A stretch of DNA of 64,000 nt, taken from Antedon mediterranea (Eukaryota > Echinodermata > Crinoidea > Comatulida > Antedonidae). Of the stretch, positions 34,701 through 45,800 are shown piece after piece. Position 1 is the stretch's first letter, and the number at the start of each line of letters is the position of its first letter. Made by a program: the position numbers and the translations under genes. The stretch lies in assembly GCF_964355755.1 (NCBI RefSeq), contig NC_092673.1, positions 29,703,001 to 29,767,000 on the forward strand, read 5' to 3'. Below the pieces are notes generated by a model, which saw only the letters and a list, made by a program, of their open reading frames with translations, searched no databases and had not been told where the DNA came from.

Positions 34701-36569
34701 AGTCTATTCTGTTTTATGTTCATAATTCCGATCTGCTTGACTTGATTTTTACTGCAATGGATCATCTATTAAAAATTACAAAGCCCCACAAGAAGAATGA
34801 AACCTTACCTATAACTAACCGAGCTGCATCAGCAGTTTTTTTGTCTAACAAGCGTACTATGCGAGATTGCTTATTCAAGTACCAACTTAAACCGGCTGAA
34901 ATATGTATCAATAGTATTAAGTTATGGACAAAAAAGTAATGCAGTTAATTGTATTACACTGTAACTTTATGATTGACAATGTTAGCATGACCACAAAATG
35001 ATACTGAATTTATGGATTCCGCTGCTGAAATTTATCATTTTAGGCCTATATTATATTTAGGTCTCAATAATATGGCGATCAAAAACTGATGATACACCGT
35101 ATATTTTCGTCAAGTTTTGTCTAAACTATCAAACTTCATGTGACCAAAAAAATGTGATGTGCCCATATATGGACATGATGATGTCATATCACTACCATCT
35201 TCGGTCATATCACTAGCATATTTGGGCACATCACACTTTTTTGGTCAAACTAGTTTGATAGTGTAGACAGAGGTTAAAATAATAAGAGTTGAAGGAACAG
35301 TAAAAGAAACAACATGCCATTAAAACGACGTCTTGTCCACCAGTGCAGCTCCTTCACTGAATGGACCACATCTGGATGCGAGTTTATTTTACTGAATAAA
35401 TCTGTTGTTCCACTTTTTGGCATTCCAGCAACGTAGAAATAAGGAAGACAGCGAAGCGATTGCTTCGTTTCCCAACATGGATTCTTAAATTTTGAACTAA
35501 AAACTTGTGGTATTGATTGAAGTATCTAACAGACAAGATATGGAGATTATTATTGAAGGATTCGTTCATCCTCTAAACATCTATTGAGCTTATTTTGCTT
35601 TCCATTTTTTTGAAACAGAAATATATACAAATAGAAAGGTTGACAGCATTCTTTTAAACATGTATTGACACCCCCACCCCCATCTTCCCCCAAAAAATAA
35701 CATGAAACATTAAGATAAATCAATTCAGACTTAGAATAGGTTAGTTTTTAGTATTGATAAAGTTATTCAATTCGGTAGAAAAAATGACAAAATAAATTGG
35801 TAAATTCATCCAAAGACTTATTTTATAGATTATGTTCCTATCTTTGCTGTAAATTGAAGAAAAAAAATGTTTAATTCGATTTGATTCGACAGTTTCATCT
35901 CCAAGAGATTATTGTCAACGTGCAGAATTGTTGTTGCTTTTTAATTTATAATCCTATATAAAGAACAGACAGCTTATTTCCACTTACTGAATAATAAATG
36001 CTTTATTTGTCCATCAATAAAATAACGATTAAAAATGTTAAGATAAAAAAACTAATAATTAATATAATAATCCTAGTGGCCAATAACAATAACAATTATC
36101 AACTTACTTGTTTTCCAATGATGTGACGCAAGCTCGTGGGAATGTCCAATTCACTGACGAACTTTCCCTTCATCCTTGTTGAGTTTGAAGTGGTGTTTGT
36201 CAGTATTCCTCCTGGAAACGGCAATTTTGGTAATGTTCCATTAGAAAGCCTGGCTATGTAATTTCCTGGTAAAGGGTACCGTAGTTTATCACCTGTATCG
36301 GTTTGACTAAAAAGCGTTGATAGAGAGCCTGCAAACGATATAACTAAAATACCAGCCAAAACGGGTGTGCATTTTATCACCTAAATATCAATTAATCAAA
36401 TTAAAAGTGTTAATACTGTACGAATACCCGAATATATAAATTAAATCTTAGACCTACTAAGTGTACAGACGAAACTATAGTTCAATAAATATTAAATTTA
36501 ATTATTTAAGAAATTAAAAAATCTCACCCACACACCTTCAACATTTTTAAAACCGAACTGATCAATCAT
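31776..36569 (-). CDS. CHST15-like carbohydrate sulfotransferase
   Basis: Predicted Golgi type II membrane enzyme moving sulfate from PAPS to a glycosaminoglycan sugar; CHST15 itself acts on GalNAc 4-sulfate 6-O. Exons: 36534-36569 (tentative, M start), 36108-36380, 35327-35525, 34809-34895, 34381-34510, 33863-34028, 33047-33251, 31776-31957. The phases all agree, giving about 425 residues. Visible features are a hydrophobic anchor (PVLAGILVISFAG), NPCW, CLPYFYVAGMPKSGTTDL with the 5'-phosphosulfate loop, KELHWWTRR, GEGSASTLWD, the 3'-phosphate loop region IAIFRNPADRLYSGY, and the C-terminal NEFYRPYMEDLATVL block. The exon at 33047-33251 is the most diverged. The donor of the third exon (C|GTTTTA) is weak and chosen by phase. 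Echinoderms have many such paralogues, so orthology is not claimed. Confidence 0.85.
32500..32606. mobile_element. MITE copy ending in AACCAAGCTTTAG
   Basis: Carries the 'CCAATCACAGCGATGGATTAT' family core (shown here as part of a shared motif with 33695-33816), CTCGCTTGCGTTG, and the AACCAAGCTTTAG end. It lies in the last intron of the sulfotransferase gene. Confidence 0.6.
33695..33816. mobile_element. MITE copy with CAACGCAAGCGAG inverted ends
   Basis: The left side has CAACGCAAGCGAG and the right side CTCGCTTGCGTTG, an inverted pair around AATCACAGCGATGGATTAT. It ends GGGAACCAAGCTTTAG. The copy is in a sulfotransferase intron, 47 bp from the exon at 33863-34028. Confidence 0.65.
35113..35273. 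mobile_element. MITE of the CTCTGTCTACACTATCAAACT family
   Basis: Copy of about 160 bp with both terminal regions (TTGTCTAAACTATCAAACT and AGTTTGATAGTGTAGACAGA) and a partly duplicated core. It lies in a sulfotransferase intron. Confidence 0.75.
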
Positions 36570-36712
36570 TGTTTAGCCAAACTATTGTGCAAATATTTGT
36601 TTCTTTTACAGGTGGCAGCATACAGTCAACAAAACACACTTTATTCTATTATGGTAGTAAATCTAAAGCACACAATACCCTAACCAGTGGCAGAGTGATT
36701 ATAGTTTGAAGG

Positions 36713-37060
36713 AGTGTAGCTTCTTGTAGTGGAGCTGTAGCTTGGTGGTTACCGCGCTTGTCTTCCAATCAAAGGTTCAATTCTGACCTAGTGCTAGACC
36801 CAGGTCTGTTACTCACGACTCTTTCAACTCCACTCAAATAAGACTCTTTTTACTGCGTCAAACTTAATCATATATTGTACTAGGCCCAACCACTCACTTT
36901 TTCAGGTAATACGGATTGGACCCCATTGGAAATAAGTTTACTTTTTATTTGTCGATATAATGGGTTATCCTGGTATTATTTTTAATATGTACATTGTATA
37001 TTTTAACTATTTTTATTAATATCGATCGAATAAAATCAATCAATCAATGGGTATAAGCAC
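36713..37060 (+). mobile_element. tRNA-derived SINE
   Basis: The head has an A-box-like TAGCTTGGTGGTTACCGCG and a B-box-like GGTTCAATTC at tRNA spacing. A tRNA-unrelated body follows, ending in the tail AATCAATCAATCAATGG. That combination marks a SINE transcribed by RNA polymerase III. Boundaries are approximate. Confidence 0.75.
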
Positions 37061-37265
37061 AATAAAATATAAAATAGTTTATCTCATCCTGTAATTGGCG
37101 AGTTTGTGCTCGCTGTTGGATGAATATGAAATAAATAAATAAATGTATTATACATTTATTTTAAGGTGCTAAATATGTCTCAAAATAGTTGAAAACGGTA
37201 GAGTTTTGTAAAATTCATTTATCAATCAATATATTAAATTACAGTAGATTTATTTATAATATGTA

Positions 37266-38425
37266 TCTATATTATAAGTGAGAGAGTTTGTCTGTTTGTC
37301 TGTCTGTTTGTTTGTTTGTTCGTTATACAAAACAAAATTTTGTTACTGCACATAATCTTACATATGGGGTATCAAAATGACCGCAATTGTACCGGGAATG
37401 TTCTAAGCTATATTTCAACATCATCCGCCAACTAGGATCCATGTTAGGGACCAAAATGTGGTCAAAACCCCCACTTTCGATGTTTGTTCGTTATAAACAT
37501 TTCTGTTTCTGCACATAACCATACGTATGGGGTATCAAAATGATGGCAATTGTACCCGGAAGGTTTTAAACTACATTTAAACAAATTCCCCTGACTCCTG
37601 AGGTTTTTGTGGGAGGGGTGGGGGGGGGGGGGATGGTGTGGTGGTTTGTGATGTCATTTTTTGCTAGGGCTCGGGGTTGTAGGCTATCGAATTGTAAAAT
37701 TATACTACAAAAGTTTTACAGTATTTTAATTATCCTCAGCAAGGCGTATATAGATTTACATATTTTATTCATTAACCAATATGACACCTATTCATTTACA
37801 CATTTAGCAAAGTACTTTAACCATATCCAGCTATGTATCGGTCTCATGGGTTGTCTCATTACTGACATCCATTCCTGTGTGAACATACACACGTTGTTTA
37901 CTGTTACCATGCCTCCAAGGAAAAAACGTCAATTGTGGGAGAGTGGGGTTGGGAGATAGGGTTTGGGAGTTGGGTTTCAGGGGATAGTGGGGATTTAATA
38001 ACATCATTTGTACTGGAACCGTCTTCAACACATCCCCCAGTGTATCAGGGGTGTGTTTGTAATACTAGCGTAATGAAGTAGCCTATATGATTGGAATTGT
38101 ACTAGGAGGCTGGGGACCGCAGTATCTAAATTAGATATTTTAATTATCAGCCAATATGACACCTATTCATTTACACAATTTACAACGTACTTCAACCATT
38201 ATTAGACCCATCATAGCTATGGTATACTCCTCTCAATTTGAAGCTTAGGTTGAATTGAATTTGTCCATCACTGGGAAGAATTTGTTTTTAAGAAAGAGTA
38301 TGGGGTGTTATTGAAAAGAGGGGTGGAGGTTGGTGAGTATAGACAGATACTGGCGTCGGGTGTTATGTACTGAGAAGGCTGTAAACTAATTTTGAAACCT
38401 GCCCTGGGGCGGGTATAATTGCTAG
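37266..38425 (+). mobile_element. Non-autonomous Helitron, copy 1 (1.16 kb)
   Basis: Starts A|TCTATATTATAAGTGAGAG and ends with a GC-rich hairpin (CCTGCCC/GGGGCGGG) followed about ten bases later by CTAG|T. TC start, hairpin and CTRR end at an A/T target are the Helitron hallmarks, and no target duplication is seen. No Rep/helicase is encoded. A second copy lies inverted at 51397-54205 inside CDC23 intron 1. Confidence 0.85.
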
Positions 38426-38970
38426 TTATACATAAATCCAAAGGCAAATTATTGAAAAACATAATGCTGGATCTTAATGGGGATACATAATACAGTTAAA
38501 ACGATAAAGAAAAACAGCCAGAAAAATTTGCAGAGCTTTTGGGCAACCTAGCCCTTCATCATCAGTGTATACAGTATATATATTAATCATTTTTATAAGA
38601 TAAGACCTCATGATGTCTAGAAATGATACATTTTTGCAATATTATCAAAATCGTTCGTTTTTGTTATTCATTTTTTATTCAAGTATTTCAATAAACACAT
38701 TACACCAGTGTGTATAGACACATTTTGTATAGGTATACTAATTGTACTGTACGTATCAATTTATATATGATTTTTTTTTTATATTGTCAGCATACATGTT
38801 CTATATCGTGACCATTTTACAGTGTGTGAACATGAGGCAAGACTTCTCTTATGTCTGGGTTATTTTAGGTAAATTGCCAAGGATAACTATATTCCACTAT
38901 CCTAGGTGGACAATACAAGATGCACCACACAAATAAAGTCTTGTAGAGTTGTATTTTGTCATGAGAAGTC
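38426..38970. other. No gene recognised
   Basis: AT-rich sequence between the Helitron and the detached CDC23 tail repeat. It may hold the distal CDC23 3' UTR if transcripts read through the element at 39050-42374. Confidence 0.3.
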
Positions 38971-39049
38971 TGTCATAGGCGACAGACGGTTGCCAAGTGG
39001 TGTTTGCTGCCACCATTCAGGGTGTAAACATGAGATTCATAGGCGACAG
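38971..39049 (-). repeat. Detached copy of the CDC23 C-terminal repeat
   Basis: One full and one partial copy of the 64 bp unit (GACAGACGGTTGCCAAGTGG) found in the CDC23 tail array at 42375-42860. The two parts of the array are separated by the 3.3 kb element. Confidence 0.9.
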
Positions 39050-42000
39050 CAGGTATATAAAATATACCAAATTGGCTAGTTGAGAATTCTCAACTATTAC
39101 CGCAGTACGCCTGTAACGACGAAGCCTACCGGTATAATGGGATAGGCTGATTTCCTTGTTAACTTAAGGGGTCATTTAATTACTGAATTATGATTGGTAG
39201 TAAAGGAAATTTACTGGAATCCTATTGGATGGAGGTGGTAGTAGGACCATGTCCATCCCATTGCAGTAATAAAGTTGAGCCACCTGCGACCATTACAATG
39301 TCCTACCATGCTAATGTAGGAGTGGGGAAATGTTATGCTTACTACTGTTTCTTTTAATAATTTAGTACAATTAATAAGAATAAAGAATACACTTAACAAT
39401 ATACAACAAATAACATTAATGTACGATGTAGTTTAACACTGTTCTCAAATAAAGTCATTTTGGTATACTTGAGCACATTGATAAAGAATAGGATAAACTT
39501 AACAATATACAACAAATAACATTAATGTACGATCCCGTTTAACACTGTTCTCAACTATAGTCATTTTGGTATACTTGAGCACAGTGATAAAGAATAGGAT
39601 AAACTTAACAATATACAACAACAATGTACGATCCCGTTTAACACTGTTCTCAACTATAGTCATTTTGGTATACTTGAGCACAGTGATAGAATAGGATAAA
39701 CTTAACAATATACAACAAAAAACATTAATGTACGATCCAGTTTAACAATGTTCTCAACTATAGTCATTTTGGTATACTTGAGAACAGTTATAAAGAATAG
39801 GATAAACTTAACAATATACAACAAAAAACATTAATGTACGATCCCGTTTAACACTGTTCTCAACTATAGTCATTTTGGTATACTGAGCACAGTGATAATA
39901 TGAAAAACATAATAACACTATAATATTTGTAGATGAATGACGCGGACACGTACATATGTTCATAAGTAATTGATATAAATTGACTTTTATAAGTGGAATT
40001 AACACAAATGATTGTAGATAAATATGACGTGAATTGCACGTACATAATGTTGATGAGTAGTATATTTATATAAATCGACTTTGAAAAGTGAAATAACACT
40101 AATATTTGTAGATGAATATGACTTGGACACGATTTACATATGTTGATGAGTATATTGATATAAATCGACTTTTAAAAGTGAAATAACACTAATATTTGTA
40201 GATGAATATGACGTGGACACGTACATTTATTGATGAGTATATTGATATAAATCGACTTTTAAAAGTGAAATAACACTAATATTTGTAGATGAATATGACG
40301 TGGACACGTACTGTACATAATGTTGATGAGTATATTGATATAAATCGACTTTTAAAAGTGAAATAACACTATTGATTGTAGATGAATATGACGTGGACAA
40401 GTACATTTATTGATGAGTATATTGATATAAATCGACTTTTAAAAGTGAAATAACACTATTAGTTGTACACTATTGATCATATATGAATATGACGTGAATT
40501 GCACGTACATTATGTTGATGAGTAGGCCTATATTGATATAATTGACTTCGAAAAGTGAAATAACACTGATTTGTAAATGAATATGACGTGGACAAGTACA
40601 TTTATTGATGAGTATATTGATAAATCGACTTTTAAATGTGAAATAACACTAATATTTATAGATGAATGCACACGTACATACGTTGATAGGTATTGATATA
40701 AATAGATTTTTAAAAGTACGGTAATAGACACTTTATTTGTAGATGAATACGACATGGACAAGTTGCAATAAATTCTATCGTTATATCGTATGTTGATGAG
40801 TATTGATATAAATCGACTTTTTTAAAGTGGAATAACACTAAAATGTATAGATGGATATGGCCTCAACAAGTATTGTATTAAGCGGTACTGTATATTGATA
40901 GACTTCATACCTGTAATGTCAATGAAATCTGGCAACAAGAATTGTGTTTGATCCTCCTAATAGTATTCTAATAATCTTGGTTTGTAAAGGAGGCATGAAA
41001 AATCTAAACGCATAGCCAGGGGAGGGGTTGGAGTTTTGAACAAACTTCCCTGTGCCCGTCCTACGGTTTTTGTGAACTTTTTAGTAGCGTGCAAACGCGA
41101 GTCTACAGCTCACTATGTCGATCGGTCGGTCGGTAAACACCAACTCAAATTTGAGCACGCGACTGCAGCCATGTATAGGCCTATGGCCTGTTTATACTAG
41201 AAATCAGCAGTGAAAGTAATGTAAATAATATGTGTTAATATAGAATTAGTTTTTTAATTTTTTAATTTAATAAATAGTATTAAAGTTGATCTTATTCTTT
41301 ATCTGTGATTAATTATACTCAAATGACTATAGTTTAAAACAGTATTAAACGGCATCTTACATTAATGTTATTTGCTGTTTATTCGAAGTTTATCTTATTC
41401 TTTATCACTGTGCTCAAATATACCAAAATGACTATAGTTGAAACAGTGTTAAACTGGATCGTACATTAATGTTATTTGTTGTATATTATTAAGTTTATCC
41501 TATTCTTTATCACTGTGCTCAAGTATACCAAAATGACTATAGTTGAGAACAGTGTTAAACTACATCGTACATTAATGTTATTTGTTGTATATTGTTAAGT
41601 TTATCCTATTCTTTATCACTGTGCTCAAGTATACCAAAATGACTATAGTTGAGAACAGTGTTAAACGGGATCATACATTAATGTTATTTGTTGTATAATG
41701 TTAAGTTTATCCTATTCTTTATCACTGTTCTCAAGTATACCAAAATGTCTATAGTTGAGAACAGTGTTAAACTGGATCGTACATTAATGTTTTTTGTTGT
41801 ATATTTTTAAGTTTATCCTATTCTTTATCACTGTGCTCAAGTATACCAAAATGACTATAGTTGAGAACAGTGTTAAACTGGATCGTACATTAATGTTTTT
41901 TGTTGTATATTTTTAAGTTTATCCTATTCTTTATCACTGTGCTCAAGTATACCAAAATGACTATAGTTGAGAACAGTTTTAAACGGGATCGTACATTAAT

Positions 42001-42374
42001 TTTATCCTTTGCTTTACTGTGCTTTGATTTGATAAGCAAGTTTGGTTGCCCCGCCCCCATATGCTGCCTACTAAATTAGGATTCCCTAGCTTTTCTATAA
42101 AAATTGAAGTACCCACAATGCACGTTATACGGAAGTCATAGTCTTGTAAAATACAGACACAATAGTTTTTATCGTATTGCTTTCATTTAAATATCACTAA
42201 GATTGTCTTAAACTACAAACAACTAAAATTAGTGAAGGTATGCAAGTGTTTCTAAATATTTATTACTGGTAGTATTAATACAATTTGGATTATATCATTT
42301 TCCAGAAAGGTAGAAAAAAACATAAAATAGTTGAGAATTCTCAACTAGCCAGGATGGTATAGGAAATATAGCTC
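39050..42374. mobile_element. 3.3 kb TIR element carrying inverted minisatellite arrays
   Basis: Inside the flank GCGACAG (39043-39049 and 42375-42381), the ends are imperfect inverted repeats containing the palindromic core GGCTAGTTGAGAATTCTCAA. The interior is mostly tandem repeats. A left array (39400-39895) has about five units of 99-107 bp. A middle array (39900-40860) has units near 87 bp. A right array (about 41300-42000) holds inverted copies of the left unit. No transposase was seen. It split the CDC23 tail repeat array. Confidence 0.7.
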
Positions 42375-42860
42375 GCGACAGACGGTTGCCAAGTGGTGTT
42401 TGCTGCCACCATTCAGGGTGTAAACATGAGATTCATAGGTGACAGACGGTTGCCAAGTGGTGTTTGCTGCCACCATTCAGGGTGTAAACATGAGATTCAT
42501 AGGTGACAGACGGTTGCCAAGTGGTGTTTGCTGCCACCATTCAGAGTGTAAACATGAGATTCATAGGTGACAGACGGTTGCCAAGTGGTGTTTGCTGCCA
42601 CCATTCAGGGTGTAAACATGAGATTCATAGGTGACAGACGGTTGCCAAGTGGTGTTTGCTGCTACCATTCAGGGTGTAAACATGAGATTCATAGGTGACA
42701 GACGGTTGCCAAGTGGTGTTTGTTGCCACAATTCAGGGTGTAAACATGAGATTCATAGGTGACAGACGGTTGCCAAGTGGTGTTTGCTGCTACTATTCAG
42801 GGTGTAAACATGAGATTCATAGGTGACAGACGGTTGCCAAGTGGTGTTTGTTTGTCCTGT
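42375..42860 (-). repeat. 64-bp array of the CDC23 C-terminal coding tail and stop
   Basis: GACGGTTGCCAAG occurs at 42381, 42445, 42509, 42573, 42637, 42701, 42765 and 42829, exactly every 64 bp. The unit at the right is the end of the CDC23 coding sequence ([12 protein letters not shown], stop); the others lie in the 3' UTR. Two further part-copies at 38971-39049 show that the array was larger before the 3.3 kb insertion. Confidence 0.95.
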
Positions 42861-45800
42861 AAAGCAGCGTTCTGTCCTTGCACTATTGACCCATTTAGAT
42901 TATCGCCACCCGTTGCACCTTTCCTTTGAGCTTCAATCTCTCGTAAGATCTCTTTGCCTTCTTCCCTAACCTAAAATATCAAAACATTTATGTTCAATAA
43001 AAAGATCTGTCTCTCAAGTTATCTTTGCCTTTCTCCCTAACCCATAGGTGAATGCAAAAGCACCATACTACAACTAAAAAGAAGAGCATTTTTACCTCGT
43101 TATATTCACTGCATTTTTGAGCATATATTGATGCTTGGTCATATAGTTGTCGTTTTAGATAATATCGTCCAAGAAACATATAAGCCTGGCATTGCTCATC
43201 ACTCCCTGCAGTCTAAAAAAAAAGATAAGTAATGTTTAAATCTGGTGTTTTCACCTATAAATTGACAAAATAAATGGTTAAATTCAACCAAAAACCCACT
43301 AACTGGCAGCCAATTTGGCAATTTTTTTCTTTAAATTACAGTTTTTTCAGGTAAATACATTTTTTTTCGATCCACTTTGTGGTCAAAGTGGATAACTTTT
43401 ATATTACATTAAAATGGCATATTCAACTAAAAATTTTGTTAAGAATTATTTTTTCAGGGGACATACATATCTTTAACAATGTATTCTAAGTTTATACCCC
43501 AAAGGATTCAGCTTGTTCCAAGAATTTATTATAGAAATAAGCGGCCTTTTCTTCATCTTCTAGCTTCTGTTTTAATAACCTAAACAAAAGAGAGAAAAAA
43601 CAAACAAAAAACTAGTAGCTAATTATTATAATTTAAAACTTTGTTGGTACCAAACCCGTAAAACAGCACACTGGTTAATTTGTAAAGGTGGAGCCAGGGG
43701 TATAAAGTCATAGTATCTTTATTAAAAAGGATAAACAGAAATTTGTTTTGAAAAACTGGCATATCATCATAAATATATAAATATAACAGGTTAATAAAAA
43801 ATCACCATCCCCTCCTCAGTATGTCATCATTAATGAAAGAGCTTAAGTGTAAATATTGAAGCACATTAAGCACTTTGTGGTAATGTGCGCTTTCTAAATA
43901 TTATCTTATTCAGCTGCAGAAAGACTAGACAACATAGTAACTTACTTAGCCAGTCTAAGAACTGCAGTGCCCTCAACGTCACCAACAGAATAGGCTTTCC
44001 AGTAGCACTTTTTGGCCTCTTCTATCTTCTCTAGGTTTTCATAACTCTCTGCTAATGCTACTAACATCCGAGAATCATTGGGCCTACACAGAGAGTTATG
44101 TAACTTAAATAACCATCAATTTGTCATGAATTATGAGATAAATTAGCTAATTATTTGTCATGCAGTTGCTTTTTTGTTGTTTTTGTTTAGGGGTTGATAT
44201 TTGACAAGTTCTTTTACTTCTTTTTCTGATCCCAGAAACAGTTCTTATTTAATGTTACCATTTAAGTTATTGTAATTAATGTATGCTGCTTTTATTTCTT
44301 GAACCGTTTCTAAGTAAATGTTGTTGTTGAAATTATATAAGTAGCATTAATCTAAACACTAACTTTATGTCACTGGCTACCAGATGTGTCTATGTAGACG
44401 GTTACTTGAACCAGTACCCATAATGATGTAATTAAAATATATATATATATATTGTGTTCATATTTACAAGTTTACAAGATCAAGTGGACAGTAGCAAGGG
44501 TACATTCACTACCATCACAACTAATCTTCAAGACAAATCTTTTTAGAAGAACCTGATCAGAAGTTCCGTTTTTGTCAAACTCACCTGAGCTGTTGAGCTT
44601 GCTTATAGTAATATGTACAGTAGAATGGCATTCGTAAAATCTCATATGTTTGACCCAGACCATACCATGCTCGGAAATCTCTTGGATTTACCTCTACAAG
44701 AAAACAAATGGAATGATTACATACATACTTGGTTGATTCATCGTGTTTGTAATTACAAACTTGCGATGGTTTCTATAGGCAAAAAAAAAAACACAAAAAA
44801 AACTTTGCAAATAACTGAATTGTTTTAATTGCCATGACAAAATGTATAATACTTTTATTAGGTCAAAAGTACCATACACATTTTTTTCAGACTTAAAGCG
44901 TGTTTTCTACTAGGTGAATTTATTCATGTGAATACAATGTTTTTCCAGATTTAAAAAATAGTGTGCTACTCTTTCCACTAAAGCTCTGTCTACACTATCA
45001 ACTTTTATGTAACAAAAAAATGTGATGTGGCCATATATGAACATGATGAAGTCATATTACTACCATATTTGAGCATGTTACTAGTTTGATAGTGTAGACA
45101 GAGCTTAAGAATGTGATTAATGTTAGATTATCAATGAGTAAGTGCAAATAAAAATATAAAACAACCTATAGCTTGTCTGTAAGCCTGTATTGCAGCAGAC
45201 GAGTTCTTCATCTCCATGAACTCGTGGCCCATCAGTGTCCAGGCTGACAAGTAATGTGGGTTGAGCTTCAACGCACGCTGGAAGTATAACACTGCTTTCT
45301 CATGCTGGGATCGTAATGAATAGTAGTTACCTAGCAAGGCATAAATTGAAAATACATGAATTGTACATATTATATGGGATCCAAGCTTCAACGCACGCTC
45401 GAAGTATAACACTGCTTTCTCATGCTGGGATCGTAATGAATAGTAGTTACCTAGCAACGCATAAATTGAAAATACATAAATTGTACATATTATATTGGAT
45501 CCAAGCTTCAACGCACGCTGGAAGTATAACACTGCTTTCTCATGCTGGGATCGTAATGAATAGTAGTTACCTAGCAAGTCATAAATTGAAAATATGTAAA
45601 TTGTACATATTATATTGGATCCAAGCTTCAACGCACGCTGGAAGTATAACACTGCTTTCTCATGCTGGGATCGTAATGAATAGTAGTTACCTAGCAAGTC
45701 ATAAATTGAAAATATGTAAATTGTACATATTATATTGGATCCAAGCTTCAACGCACGCTGGAAGTATAACACTGCTTTCTCATGCTGGGATCGTAATGAA

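Noticed and set aside
34742-34939. Plus-strand frame of 65 codons
   Set aside because: Overlaps the sulfotransferase exon at 34809-34895 on the opposite strand, which joins its neighbours in phase on both sides; the plus frame has no family features.
36713-36800. tRNA gene on the plus strand
   Set aside because: B box is degenerate (GGTTCAATTC), stems do not pair well, and a SINE body with CAAT-type tail follows.
39400-42000. CRISPR-like regular repeats
   Set aside because: Units of about 87-107 bp are contiguous with no unique spacers, in a eukaryotic genome with no cas genes; they are minisatellites.
45131-45165. Extension of CDC23 exon 9 to the stop at 45131
   Set aside because: Frame continues past GCTATAG|GTTGTT, but the next exon at 44693 joins in phase with conserved sequence ([12 protein letters not shown]), so the extension is intron.
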